From: Lentisphaerae bacterium RIFOXYA12_FULL_48_11
GTDB taxonomy: Bacteria; Verrucomicrobiota; Kiritimatiellia; UBA8416; YA12-FULL-48-11
Length of the DNA stretch: 53,971 nucleotides
Assembly (NCBI GenBank): GCA_001804885.1
Contig: MHBM01000081.1
Span: 1 to 53,971 of the forward strand
Direction: 5' to 3'
The position numbers were made by a program, and so were the translations under genes. Below the pieces are notes generated by a model. It made no database searches. It was not told where the DNA came from and saw only the letters and a program-made list of their open reading frames with translations. Below, piece after piece: positions 16,833-25,668 of the stretch (position 1 is the stretch's first letter; each line of letters opens with the position of its first letter).

Positions 16833-18731
16833 TTATCCTGCTATTAGGCTCATATAGCGGCCGTCTTCTTCAAAAAGCAAGCCGCGCTCCATCATGAAAG
16901 CGATTTCGCGGTCAATGTTACAGCCTTTTCGTTTTCCGAATTCCTTCAGTAAGTCATTCTTGCTTGCAGGTTTTTCTAGCCGGTTCAGGATGCTCTTTGC
17001 CAGGGTGGATACCGTGTATTCGGAAGCTTCGCCCGGGCGGGAGTCATAGATCGTTGGTTTGGGCACATTCTGAAGAAAGCACAGTCGGGATGGTAGCTTG
17101 CGGTCTTCGTTCATCCAGCGTGTACGCCATCTGGCTGCGGATTCGTTCAGCCGATCGAGCCACCTGTCCATTGCTTCGGCATCAGCGTTTCTGTTAACGA
17201 AGCGGTATGCCAGGCGGCGAATATCTTTGCTACTGAAGGGGAAGATAAGTCCATAGTAATCCTGTGGCTGGAGTTTGAATCCATACTTTTTTGCATTTTC
17301 AAAATAATAGCTGAACTTTACGTACATTATCGGGAAGACGGCGTTTGGCGGGGGCAGGTGGTAAAGAAGCGGGATATATCTCATGTATTTTTCGTATACT
17401 TCTTCTTTCTCTCCGGGTGTATAGGTCAGAAGGTTCCAGTCGAGCGTAAAAGCGTGTCTGGAACTGTCTTTCAGGAATCGCAGGTTGCTGAACGCGGTTG
17501 TTCCTTTGTGCAGTAACCGGAGAGTTGAAGTTGACAGCGATTCAATTCCAGGTTGGACCCTGGTGAAGTCCTTTCTGCACATGATGTCTATATCTTCTGC
17601 CGTCAGTGTTGCGCGCACTTCGTACCGGATTTGTATCTGTTCCGGCGGCGGCTTCAGGAAAGGCAGTACTTCTTTTGTATAATTTTCCGGCAGCATGTTG
17701 TCGGCAGCGATGAAGAAACGTGCCCGTGGTATATATTTGTAAAGTGCGTGTATCTGGGTGATTGCATTCTCGGGGGTGAGGACGCGGTAACGAAGTGTAA
17801 GGCCGTTCAATCCACAAAATCGGCACTGACTGCGTTCGCCCCAGGCGCAACCACGTGATGTTTCAAAAATAAGCATTGGCTTGATCCGTCTATCAGGGAA
17901 TTTTTTTTCAAATGCGTCCAGGAATGCGGTGTAATCGGGTATCAGATTGGTGTTTATGTCCAGTTCTCCGCCGGCAGTAGAGACTTTTCCAGGCGGTGTT
18001 GGTGCCGAGGGTTTGCCACAGCTTGTAACTGGCATGTGCCAGTGTTTCCTGTTGGTTTTGGTCAGGACGCCGTCGATGTTGTCGCGTTGTTTTTTATTGC
18101 CGCACAGAATGGCGTCAATTAGTTGGGGCAGGCTGAAAAGTGCCGGACCGGAGAAGACGTAATCGATCTGCGGAATACGCTCGGCGTAGACCTGTGCTGT
18201 CTCGCCCTCGCAGGAAGCCCCACCGATCATGGTGATGATCTCAGGTTTTCTTTCCTTGAGTATCCTGGCCATGCCGAAAGATGAGCAGGTCTCGGAAAAG
18301 AGTAACGTGAATCCGACAATATCGGCATCGAGCAGGTGGTGTTTGTCGATGTAGCCATTGAATATTCTGTCGATGCCCTGGCGTTTTTCCTGGAGAAACT
18401 TACGAACTCTCTGCTTTTCAGGGTCGTCCTCGAAATAATACCTTGAAAAATACTCCTTCGAATTGTCCGGCTCATCTGGAAATGCAAACTGTCTGAAGAA
18501 CCAGTCGCTGGAACGGGTCATGGATCCGTAGCTAGTGTAGGGGTGATCGTAAAGAGAGAAATCTGCGACGTGCAGGGCGAAATCCATGTTAATGTATATG
18601 GTGTCGACCTGTATCCTGTCTTTGAATCTTTCCTTGAGAACCAGTTCAAGCTGAGCCAGCGCAAGCGATGGCGCCGTGACCTTTGCGAAGGGCATATTGA
18701 GCAAGGCTATCCGCAATCGCCTCTGTTTCAT
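16833..18731 (-). CDS. B12-binding radical SAM protein, RiPP-maturation type (copy 2)
   Basis: This protein is a full-length paralogue of the next gene downstream, with the same order of domains: a B12-type N-terminus (IALLNMPFAK, IVGFTLLFSETCSS, GGASCEGETAQVYAERIP), the radical SAM cluster C-x7-C-x2-C (ETSRGCAWGERSQCRFCG), and a C-terminal winged-helix-like part (EYTVSTLAKSILNRLEKP). Both end in RYMSLIAG or RYLSLIAG. The ATG at 18731 is preferred over a TTG at 18740. No strong ribosome site is seen; the stop of the preceding gene is 9 nt away. Two nearly parallel copies suggest they act on different residues or as a pair on one substrate. Confidence 0.87.
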   Translation of the reverse strand: MKQRRLRIALLNMPFAKVTAPSLALAQLELVLKERFKDRIQVDTIYINMDFALHVADFSLYDHPYTSYGSMTRSSDWFFRQFAFPDEPDNSKEYFSRYYFEDDPEKQRVRKFLQEKRQGIDRIFNGYIDKHHLLDADIVGFTLLFSETCSSFGMARILKERKPEIITMIGGASCEGETAQVYAERIPQIDYVFSGPALFSLPQLIDAILCGNKKQRDNIDGVLTKTNRKHWHMPVTSCGKPSAPTPPGKVSTAGGELDINTNLIPDYTAFLDAFEKKFPDRRIKPMLIFETSRGCAWGERSQCRFCGLNGLTLRYRVLTPENAITQIHALYKYIPRARFFIAADNMLPENYTKEVLPFLKPPPEQIQIRYEVRATLTAEDIDIMCRKDFTRVQPGIESLSTSTLRLLHKGTTAFSNLRFLKDSSRHAFTLDWNLLTYTPGEKEEVYEKYMRYIPLLYHLPPPNAVFPIMYVKFSYYFENAKKYGFKLQPQDYYGLIFPFSSKDIRRLAYRFVNRNADAEAMDRWLDRLNESAARWRTRWMNEDRKLPSRLCFLQNVPKPTIYDSRPGEASEYTVSTLAKSILNRLEKPASKNDLLKEFGKRKGCNIDREIAFMMERGLLFEEDGRYMSLIAG

Positions 18732-18740
18732 GTGGCCCAA

Positions 18741-19280
18741 TTATTTGGCCTTTAGTACTTTCGGTGTGCCACCTGAAGTGTCCGTGCCCATGCGGGCGTT
18801 CGGATCAAGTTCGTACAGGAATTCCTTGCCGCGGACAGGAGCGAATTTATCCTTATGCTTAACGATTACGGGGTTGAGAACTATTGTATTTGTGGTGACC
18901 TTGCCCATGGTTTCAAGGCGTCCCTGCACTCCTATCGCATCACCAATCTTGGTTTTTGGATCATCATCCAGAATCTTCAATGATACGTTTTTGAGCACGT
19001 TGAATTCAACAATCATGGATGAGCTTGGTTCCGTTGCCCGGATGAAAACATTCCGGAAGCCGTTTGTCGTGCTTTCGGTCATTTCTGTAATCTTGAGATA
19101 CCTGAAGTAGTGAAGTTTTCCCAGGACCGGGTCAATAAGTTGTTTTTTTGCCGCAGGGGTCTTGGCTGATACGTAATTCAAAGCAAGATCATTGCCATTA
19201 TCGATCGGGAGCGCCCTGGCGGTTGTTGACAGGGTCAATGCTGTGAGTATTGTGAGGAATGCTTGGACTGTTCTTTTCAT
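18741..19280 (-). CDS. Small secreted protein, possibly OB-fold
   Basis: The protein is about 179 residues from the ATG at 19280, which has AAAGGAG about 10 nt upstream; a longer start at 19340 lacks support. The signal peptide is FLTILTALTLSTTARA. The mature part has a beta-strand pattern with KIGDAIGVQGRLETMGKVTT, reminiscent of OB-fold proteins. No catalytic motif is seen and I cannot name a family. It sits between the FecR-type gene and the two radical SAM genes, with only a 9-nt gap to the latter, so it belongs to the same transcript. Confidence 0.65.
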   Translation of the reverse strand: MKRTVQAFLTILTALTLSTTARALPIDNGNDLALNYVSAKTPAAKKQLIDPVLGKLHYFRYLKITEMTESTTNGFRNVFIRATEPSSSMIVEFNVLKNVSLKILDDDPKTKIGDAIGVQGRLETMGKVTTNTIVLNPVIVKHKDKFAPVRGKEFLYELDPNARMGTDTSGGTPKVLKAK

Positions 19281-19371
19281 TCTAAAGATTCTCCTTTGCT
19301 TTATGTCATTCCAGAATATCTGATAGTCATTTCCAGTCAAGATAAACCACCCGGTCGGCGGGATGTATCCT

Positions 19372-20769
19372 TCAATATCCGATGAACCAGGTATCGTTCT
19401 TGCTTACAGCGCGCCGGACACCTGTCTCAATGGGTACGCCGCTGTTGTCAGCTGCCCGGTGTATGTCTCTCATTGTCAGTTTGAAGTAATTTTCGTCGAT
19501 CATTTCTGGTGGTCTGGTTACGTATATGCCGTCAAAGTTGTAGTCCATGACCAGTTGTGCAAGCCGGCTGTTTAATTGATTTTTAAGATCTTCGTGATTG
19601 CTTCCGATGTTTTTCGGGATATCAAGTTTTGCGAAGAATTTGATGTTGGCCCGGTGCGCCGTAGCTATGGCAGTTCTTAAATCCTTTGGCAGGGCATCGC
19701 GATTCATGGAAGATACATCGAATGTCAGTGTATTTATGCCGAAGGCCCTGGCTGTGGTTATGGTCTCAAACATTTCTTCGATCTGTTTTTCTGCAAGGTG
19801 TCCGATTACCATGGCTTGGACGGGTTGAATGGTCAGGGGGGTATTGTCATTTACCTCTATCCTGTTGCCCGTTGACACTTCTGTTGTGCTGTTGTCCATG
19901 TTGCGGGCAATTCGAACTTTCCCCTGTATTACGTCCAGATGGGTTGAGACTTCCGTGCTCTTTAGGGCGAGCTTGGTTCCAAGTACGGTGGCACATGCTT
20001 TTGGTGTGGTGAGTGTCATTGGCGTGTCTTTGGGCTGGGGTGCCACGCTGGCAATGACTACGCCCTTTTTGAGGAAAACGTTCTTAGCCTTGTTTTTGTT
20101 ATCGAGGGTAATCAGGCTGCCTTCCTGGATTTTCAGGATGGTGTCTTCGTTGTTGTAATGAAGTACTGCCATTGCCTGCAGGCCAACAAGAATGACATCA
20201 CCGTTGTGTACAGCGGTGCTTGATTTCACCGGGATCGGCATATCTCCGCGTTTGAGCAGGATATCACCCTGGCCGTTAATAAGACCGATTGAAGGACCTA
20301 TAGAATGAGTTGTCTGTTGAATATGTCTCCACACAGAAAACCCGATAAGTGCACACGCGGCTACTGCGGTGATGGTGCGGAAGAAGTATACCATGGCCGG
20401 AGTCTCTGAATGCATTCGTAACCCCGGCTTTCTGGCTTCTCTTGTCTGTTTTCTCTGATTCTTCTGCTTGAGTGATTGTTTTGGTTTGTTTGTTATTGGT
20501 GCAATAACGGGGGGTTCCGTGTTGCGAATCTGGTCAATAATCAGTTTTGCCGTATCACCGTGCCTTGGCAGGGCCATCATGATCTGTTCTGCGGAAACGG
20601 GGTCACGCTTTGAGGTTTCAATGAGGCGACTTATTACAGCGTTGCGTGCCAGGATTTCCCGATTTTCCCGGGAGTTCTCCAGCATCGCAAGGAATTTCTT
20701 GAGGTCATCCTTGTCAAGCTTGTCCTCAAGGTAGCCGTCCACCATATGTATGAAAGAATCGTCAGCCAT
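19372..20769 (-). CDS. FecR-type membrane protein fused to a TIM-barrel-like C-terminus
   Basis: The 465 residues have an N-terminal anti-sigma-like helical part (FIHMVDGYLEDKLDKDDLKK), then a Lys/Arg-rich linker. One membrane helix lies at about 127-147 (TITAVAACALIGFSVW). A FecR domain covers about 155-310 (GDILLKRGDMPIPVKSS, GDVILVGLQAMAVLHY, PKACATVLGTKLAL). The last about 130 residues read like part of a glycosidase-type TIM barrel (AFGINTLTFDVSSMNRDALP, YNFDGIYVTRPPEM). FecR proteins pass an outside signal to the ECF sigma factor. Its start overlaps the sigma factor stop by 8 nt. The barrel-like tail is unusual and may be the sensor. Confidence 0.8.
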   Translation of the reverse strand: MADDSFIHMVDGYLEDKLDKDDLKKFLAMLENSRENREILARNAVISRLIETSKRDPVSAEQIMMALPRHGDTAKLIIDQIRNTEPPVIAPITNKPKQSLKQKNQRKQTREARKPGLRMHSETPAMVYFFRTITAVAACALIGFSVWRHIQQTTHSIGPSIGLINGQGDILLKRGDMPIPVKSSTAVHNGDVILVGLQAMAVLHYNNEDTILKIQEGSLITLDNKNKAKNVFLKKGVVIASVAPQPKDTPMTLTTPKACATVLGTKLALKSTEVSTHLDVIQGKVRIARNMDNSTTEVSTGNRIEVNDNTPLTIQPVQAMVIGHLAEKQIEEMFETITTARAFGINTLTFDVSSMNRDALPKDLRTAIATAHRANIKFFAKLDIPKNIGSNHEDLKNQLNSRLAQLVMDYNFDGIYVTRPPEMIDENYFKLTMRDIHRAADNSGVPIETGVRRAVSKNDTWFIGY

Positions 20770-21331
20770 TGCTCAAAACTCCTTTTCGCTGGAGGCAGTC
20801 AGCAATTGACTGTCTGGCCCTGCAGAGCATTACCCTTACTGCTCCTGCTGTCATTGAGAGATCGTGCGCCAGGTCCTTTACGGCCATTTCCTTGTAATAG
20901 AATCCGCTGATCATTGTTCGTGCCGTATCGTTGAGCATTTTGATGCACTGCTGCAATGCGTCCATGACATCTCCCTGCAGGGAGCCTGCAAGCCTGTCGA
21001 TGTCGAATTCAATTTTCTTTTCTATTTCCGCTTTGTATCGTTCTTTCATGTCGTTCTTGCGGTACCAGCGTCTTCGTTCATTCTGTGCAACGTTACGTGC
21101 AATCTGTGACAGCCATGAACCCATTTGCGTATCAGGTTTGTAAGTTGACAGTTTCTGATACGCGATTATAAAAACTTCCTGAGTCAGGTCGTCGACAAGA
21201 CTGGAATCCGGAACCATGCTTGCAATTACCACCCTTACTCTTGGTTCAAAAGTCTCTATAACCTGGCGATAACTTTCCAAGTCCCCTTCCAGGGTCTTTC
21301 TCACAAAATCATCAATGTTGGTACTTTCCAT
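20762..21331 (-). CDS. ECF-family RNA polymerase sigma factor
   Basis: The 189 residues hold a region-2 block (DDLTQEVFIIAYQKLSTY, then GSWLSQIARNVAQNERRR) and a region-4 helix-turn-helix (KEMAVKDLAHDLSMTAGAVR, then MLCRARQSI). There is no region 3, as usual for ECF (extracytoplasmic function) sigma factors. An AAGG ribosome site lies before the ATG. It overlaps the FecR-type gene by 8 nt, so sensor and sigma factor are coupled. It is the first gene of the long minus-strand locus and most likely controls its expression. A sigma-70-like promoter candidate lies 60-90 bp upstream. Confidence 0.92.
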   Translation of the reverse strand: MESTNIDDFVRKTLEGDLESYRQVIETFEPRVRVVIASMVPDSSLVDDLTQEVFIIAYQKLSTYKPDTQMGSWLSQIARNVAQNERRRWYRKNDMKERYKAEIEKKIEFDIDRLAGSLQGDVMDALQQCIKMLNDTARTMISGFYYKEMAVKDLAHDLSMTAGAVRVMLCRARQSIADCLQRKGVLSNG

Positions 21332-21389
21332 TGGCGCCTTATAATGTTTCTACAGTAATAATGTCTTCCAAGTGGCTGATTGTTACAAT

Positions 21390-21418
21390 TTTATAGAATA
21401 TCAGACCTGTTGTGACAG
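21390..21418 (-). promoter_or_regulatory. Possible sigma-70-like promoter for the ECF sigma operon
   Basis: On the minus strand CTGTCA (4/6) and TATAAA (5/6) are exactly 17 bp apart, about 60 nt before the sigma factor start. The 165-bp gap (21332-21496) shows no gene. Confidence 0.35.
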
Positions 21419-21496
21419 TTGTTTTTATGGTCTTGTAAGACGCTCTAAGTAAACAGGTTAAGTCGGGTAATATTTTTAAACCTGTAGTTTGAGCCA

Positions 21497-22654
21497 TTAT
21501 GCTTCCTGCTTGAGCAGTGCATCGCATGCGGCAAATACTTCCTCCGGAGAGATGTTCGCCATACAGTCAATTGAATGGCATAATTTGTGATATCCGAAAA
21601 TGAAGCAGGGTGAACAGGCTAGAGGTTTTCTGACAATTTTATGCCGTGAATTCCTGAGACCCCATTTTTCCGGATCAGTTGGGCCGAAAATCACAATTGT
21701 TGGTGTGCCGACCGCAATGGCAAGATGGGCGAGCCCGGAATCACCGCTGATAAAAAATCGTGACTTATGGATTATTTCGGCGGTTTCCTGCAGTGTGAGT
21801 TGTCCTGTTAGGGAAATAATTTTACCGCTGTTCCCTGTTTCCTTTAAAATCTCATTTGCCTGTTGAATGTCATTGTTACCGCCGATAAGCAGAATCTGTA
21901 GTGCTCGGTCTGTTGTCAGCCGGTGTACAAGCTTTGAGAATTTCCTGATATCCCATTGTTTGTAAATGGATGTGCTGCCAGGGTGAATTGTCACAAGTTT
22001 GCCGGTCTTCGTGAGGTTATCCAGTTTTTCTTTTAGTCCGTGGGTCATGGATGTTTCTCCAACAGAAAGACATCCTTCAAGGTTGTACGAGAAATCATCT
22101 ATGCCAAGAGGTGTTAGTAGTCTGGCGAATTGCGTGCCTTCATATCCGTCCAGGTTGTAGTTGACCAGATGGGTGTAAAGCAGGTTTCGGTGCGGATTGA
22201 TCTTGAAGCCGATGCGCAGTGCTGCGCGGCTCAGAAATGTAATAATGGCAGAGGAGTTGTGAAACTGTTCTGTGTCAATTGCAACGTCGTATTTTCGGCT
22301 CCGTAACATGCTGAAGACCCTAAGCATCCCTGCGTCGTAGGCGACGGCATTATTTTCGAAACCCGCAAGCCGGAGGATGTCGATGTTGCGTTTTTCGCAG
22401 ACGATATCCATCTGTGCTGCTGGAAATCGTCCGGCTAGATATTTTAATACTGGAATAAGAAGGATCATGTCGCCCATTCCGCCGGGGCGTATGATTAGTA
22501 TACGTTTTGGCATACTGTCCGGCGGGGTGGAAGCCGGGGCGTTCCGCAAGTAGTGAAAGTAGCCGAGAATCCAACAAAGCCAGAATCCGAGAGTTGCATC
22601 AAGAATTTTCATCAGGCGCAGACGGAGTCGTGAAATGCCGGCAGTTGTGTTCAC
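21497..22654 (-). CDS. Glycosyltransferase family 9 (heptosyltransferase-like)
   Basis: GT9 enzymes add ADP-heptose or related sugars to the lipopolysaccharide core in the cytoplasm. The 385 residues show the N-terminal PKRILIIRPGGMGDMIL motif, HPGSTSIYKQWDIRKF in the middle, and the C-terminal sugar-nucleotide site GDSGLAHLAIAVGTPTIVIF with GPTDPEKWG. A cysteine-rich CSPCFIFGYHKLC follows. The GTG at 22654 was chosen because it overlaps the stop of the upstream methyltransferase (GTGA) and has AAGGA 8 nt before it; longer frames run into that gene. The pair likely works on cell-surface glycan. Confidence 0.85.
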   Translation of the reverse strand: MNTTAGISRLRLRLMKILDATLGFWLCWILGYFHYLRNAPASTPPDSMPKRILIIRPGGMGDMILLIPVLKYLAGRFPAAQMDIVCEKRNIDILRLAGFENNAVAYDAGMLRVFSMLRSRKYDVAIDTEQFHNSSAIITFLSRAALRIGFKINPHRNLLYTHLVNYNLDGYEGTQFARLLTPLGIDDFSYNLEGCLSVGETSMTHGLKEKLDNLTKTGKLVTIHPGSTSIYKQWDIRKFSKLVHRLTTDRALQILLIGGNNDIQQANEILKETGNSGKIISLTGQLTLQETAEIIHKSRFFISGDSGLAHLAIAVGTPTIVIFGPTDPEKWGLRNSRHKIVRKPLACSPCFIFGYHKLCHSIDCMANISPEEVFAACDALLKQEA

Positions 22655-23853
22655 TGTAATGTTCCTTGTGGCTGCTTGTATCTCTCCAGGATTGCATGAA
22701 TAACACAGTTGCCAAAGAAAGATGCAACAACGGATGATAGTGCGGCAAGGGGTGACTTCGGGCTGGTCATTTCGGTAATTTTCCGAGTCAGGCATTTTTT
22801 CTCTACCTTTGCTTCGGATAACTGCTGTATTGGGGGAAGGTCTGCGTCTTCCAGGGTTGACCCGTAGGATAAATCGTCGAATTCGACATTGCATGTTCCG
22901 TCCAGAGGGAGTGTGTTTGTATTGGAGGATTTTGTATCTTCTACCGGTGGAGCAACTGTTGTTGCTTCCGGTATCGAGGAGATCTTTTCAGGAAAGGTAT
23001 CGGATTCGGCTTGGTTGCTTTCAGCCTTTTGGGCCTCTTTCTTGTCGGTGCTGTTGAGGAGCATTTTCCTGTGAAAGCTGGTGATCAGCTCGTCGATGGC
23101 ATAGGTCGATGTTTCCACAAGTTTATAACCGCACCGTTCCGCAAGGCAGTAGATGCTGCGCTGGTTAAAATATGTAAGATGTCTTGGCGGATCCCAGAAG
23201 TACCATGATTCTCCAAGCAGCGGACGTAATATCGAATCGTAGTTAGGTGTAATGATCAGTATATATTTAACATCCGCGTACCTCATGGATAAAAGCATTT
23301 TTACCGGGTCATAAAGATGTTCAAGTACATGACGCATTACCACAGCCCTTGTTGTGCGGTCGGCTCCTGGTGGGCCATAGGGTGGGAGAGGGGTGTTTAG
23401 GTCAACCTTTTGATATTCAATCTCGGGGTGCATCCACTCAGCTTCAGAATGCATGTCCATGGCCGTAACTTTATATCCCATGTTTGTCAAGAGTGCTGAT
23501 ACAGCGCCATCGCCGGCGCCGAAATCAATTATCTCCGAGCCTTTGAGTAGTCTTCTGGTCAGGGGCTTCATTTCATCTTTCAGCAGGATATTTCGCAGTT
23601 TCTTGTGGGTGCTGCTTCCGTTCGTATGCATGCGTGTTCCTGCCTCGTTTGAGTAATATTTATTTATCGTTTTAGGCAGGGGTGGGTCTGTGATAAAGCG
23701 CAGAGAGCAATCTCTGCATTTTAGGACGGAAAAACTGGAGTGACCAATGTGGTCTCGAATTTCCCTCTCTTGAGAAAGGTTTCTTCCCATACAAACCGGG
23801 CAGACCTCCTGTCTAAGGCGGTCTGACTTCGGGCTTGTTAAATGATCATCCAT
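22651..23853 (-). CDS. SAM-dependent methyltransferase with N-terminal zinc-ribbon-like motif
   Basis: From the ATG at 23853 the product is about 400 residues. The N-terminus has two Cys pairs (CPVCMGRNL, CRDCSLRF) as in many glycan-linked methyltransferases. The SAM site is IIDFGAGDGAVSALLTNMGY, followed by RHVLEHLYDPVKML and PPRHLTYFNQRSI. After residue about 270 a Ser/Glu/Thr-rich, low-complexity stretch of about 90 residues precedes the C-terminus. No clear ribosome site marks the start, and the reading frame extends further upstream, so the start is uncertain. It overlaps the GT9 gene by 4 nt and probably modifies the same glycan. Confidence 0.75.
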   Translation of the reverse strand: MDDHLTSPKSDRLRQEVCPVCMGRNLSQEREIRDHIGHSSFSVLKCRDCSLRFITDPPLPKTINKYYSNEAGTRMHTNGSSTHKKLRNILLKDEMKPLTRRLLKGSEIIDFGAGDGAVSALLTNMGYKVTAMDMHSEAEWMHPEIEYQKVDLNTPLPPYGPPGADRTTRAVVMRHVLEHLYDPVKMLLSMRYADVKYILIITPNYDSILRPLLGESWYFWDPPRHLTYFNQRSIYCLAERCGYKLVETSTYAIDELITSFHRKMLLNSTDKKEAQKAESNQAESDTFPEKISSIPEATTVAPPVEDTKSSNTNTLPLDGTCNVEFDDLSYGSTLEDADLPPIQQLSEAKVEKKCLTRKITEMTSPKSPLAALSSVVASFFGNCVIHAILERYKQPQGTLQ

Positions 23854-24099
23854 AGATTCAACAGCATAAAACATTACTGGGTCAAACCTCAATACGCAAA
23901 TAACAGGCCGAAACTGTAAATTATGATGACGTATTCTGCGTTTCCTCCCTTTAAGGCTTTTATAGGGGCTGATTCTTATGGGTGGGCATTCTTTGCATTT
24001 GGCTTGGGAATATTTTGTGTCAGGGTGAATAGTGGCGGCCCGCTCATTCTTGACAAACACGATTAACCGCATATTCTGCCATGACAGGAGATGATTTTT

Positions 24100-24822
24100 A
24101 TGACTCGTGTTAGTGTCTTTATTTTCTTCATACTTGCTGTTTCGGCCATTGCCGTAGATGAGAAGGATTTGCTGCCTAAGCCAGAAAAACGTGCCGAGCG
24201 TAACATCGAGGGCTGGTTGGTGAAAATTGACGACAGGCTGTTGGAGTCCGGTAACCATGTTGGAACAAGCGCCTTGCAAATTCTGGAAACCCAGCTCGCC
24301 AATATCAGGTCGGTGGTTTATTCAAATCGCTTGGAGAAGTTGCAAAAGGTGGTAATTGTCATTGATCAGGATCATGGAAAGTTGAAGCCTGCGCAGTACC
24401 ATCCTTCGGCCGGTTGGCTGGATGGGCATGGTTATTCTCGTGATCTTGCCAAATGTGTGCACATACCCCTCGCATCGGGTTTTGCCGGTGCCCGTCATAA
24501 CAGCGAACAACCCTGGTGTGTCATGCACGAGCTGGCCCATGCCTACAACGACCAGGTTCTGGGTTTTGAAAACGAAGAGATCAAGAAGGCCTATGAGAAG
24601 TACAAGGCAGGCGGGCGAGGTGAATCGGTGCTGTTTGTTTCAGGCGGCAAGAGGAAACATTACGCGCTGACCAATCATAAGGAGTTTTTTGCGGAGATGA
24701 CAGAGGCATATTTCGGAATGAACGATTTCTTTCCGTTCAACCGCGGGGAACTGAAGGCCGACGATCCGGAAACGTATGACCTTCTCGGGAAAATCTGGGG
24801 TCCACCGGCTTTTGAGAAATAA
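24100..24822 (+). CDS. Secreted zincin-like metallopeptidase
   Basis: The 240-residue product has a signal peptide (VFIFFILAVSAIA) and the zinc-site helix VMHELAHAYND, with EFFAEMTEAYF downstream as a probable third ligand and support residues (HExxH plus E, gluzincin-like). It is probably a periplasmic or secreted peptidase; the substrate is unknown. The ATG at 24100 is preferred over 24091 because AGGAG lies directly against 24091 and 9 nt before 24100. It is a lone plus-strand gene between minus-strand genes. Confidence 0.75.
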   Translation: MTRVSVFIFFILAVSAIAVDEKDLLPKPEKRAERNIEGWLVKIDDRLLESGNHVGTSALQILETQLANIRSVVYSNRLEKLQKVVIVIDQDHGKLKPAQYHPSAGWLDGHGYSRDLAKCVHIPLASGFAGARHNSEQPWCVMHELAHAYNDQVLGFENEEIKKAYEKYKAGGRGESVLFVSGGKRKHYALTNHKEFFAEMTEAYFGMNDFFPFNRGELKADDPETYDLLGKIWGPPAFEK

Positions 24823-24825
24823 ACT

Positions 24826-24896
24826 ATCCGCAGATGACGCTGATTAAAGACAAAAATCTTTATCTAATTGTTTTATAATCTACGCAATCTGCGGAT
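24826..24896. repeat. Inverted repeat (ATCCGCAGAT arms) between convergent genes
   Basis: Perfect 10-bp ends (ATCCGCAGAT and ATCTGCGGAT) extend into similar flanks to give arms of about 25 bp around an AT-rich centre. It lies between the peptidase and DUF1080 genes, which face each other. It may act as a two-way terminator. 'Rich in atctgcg' elements like this recur in many environmental genomes. Confidence 0.7.
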
Positions 24897-24915
24897 TTAA
24901 GTTCCCTGCCTTGTC

Positions 24916-25500
24916 TTACTTTATTTCCGTTATGTAAATGTTACGGAAGAGACACTGGCCGCCGCCGGGGACTTCGGCCTGCAGGCAGATAAAGCCTTCC
25001 TTCAGACCTTCCAGCCCATCAGCTTTCCATGCCGGCTTACCGTTGATTTCCATTTCGACAGCTGTTCCCTTTACCGTCATCTTGAAGGAATTCCACTCGC
25101 CGTTTTTGAAGAGTCCCTGAGGCTTTTCGTATTTAAGGCCGCCGACATTGCCCTCGTCACCCTTCCTGAGATTTGCCTGGTAACGGACTGGCCATGGCTT
25201 GTTTTCGGGAATTGAATCGTAGCGGAAGTATACGCCGCTGTCCCATTTGTCGTCTTTCAGTGCTTTCCATTCGAATTCCAGGACGAAGTCTTCGTATTTC
25301 TTTTTTGTCTGGACCACACCATTGCCTGCCTTTATCAGGATGCTGCCGTCCTGTATCTCTGACTCGCATTTCAAAACGTCCCAGCCATCGAGTGTTTTGC
25401 CGTCGAACAGCGCGACGCGTTTGGTTTCGTTCGCCGCGAAAGCAGTGATTGAGAGAATACAGAGGATTGCCGCACAACTGCAGATAAGTTTTGTTTTCAT
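24916..25500 (-). CDS. Secreted DUF1080 (3-keto-disaccharide hydrolase-type) protein
   Basis: The 194 residues have a signal peptide (CAAILCILSITAFA) and a single jelly-roll domain with the DUF1080 pattern: ALFDGKTLDGWDVLK, FVLEFEWKALKDDKWDSGVY, GEWNSFKMTVKG, NGKPAWKADGLEGL. Characterised members of this domain hydrolyse 3-keto-glycosides, but most are uncharacterised. It is full length for the domain. The 168-bp gap to etfB (25501-25668) must hold both divergent promoters; none is clear. Confidence 0.85.
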   Translation of the reverse strand: MKTKLICSCAAILCILSITAFAANETKRVALFDGKTLDGWDVLKCESEIQDGSILIKAGNGVVQTKKKYEDFVLEFEWKALKDDKWDSGVYFRYDSIPENKPWPVRYQANLRKGDEGNVGGLKYEKPQGLFKNGEWNSFKMTVKGTAVEMEINGKPAWKADGLEGLKEGFICLQAEVPGGGQCLFRNIYITEIK

Positions 25501-25668
25501 GGACCATTTAAATACCGCTACCGGGATTAAAATGCAACTGCAAATGAAGCTCCTGAATCATAAGAGATGCTACTGGCGCTGGTTCAGACGTGTGTAACTC
25601 AAGAATAAGCATTGAAAATCATACAGTGTAATAATAATGTTTGGCTGTTTCCATTTATAAAGGAATGA

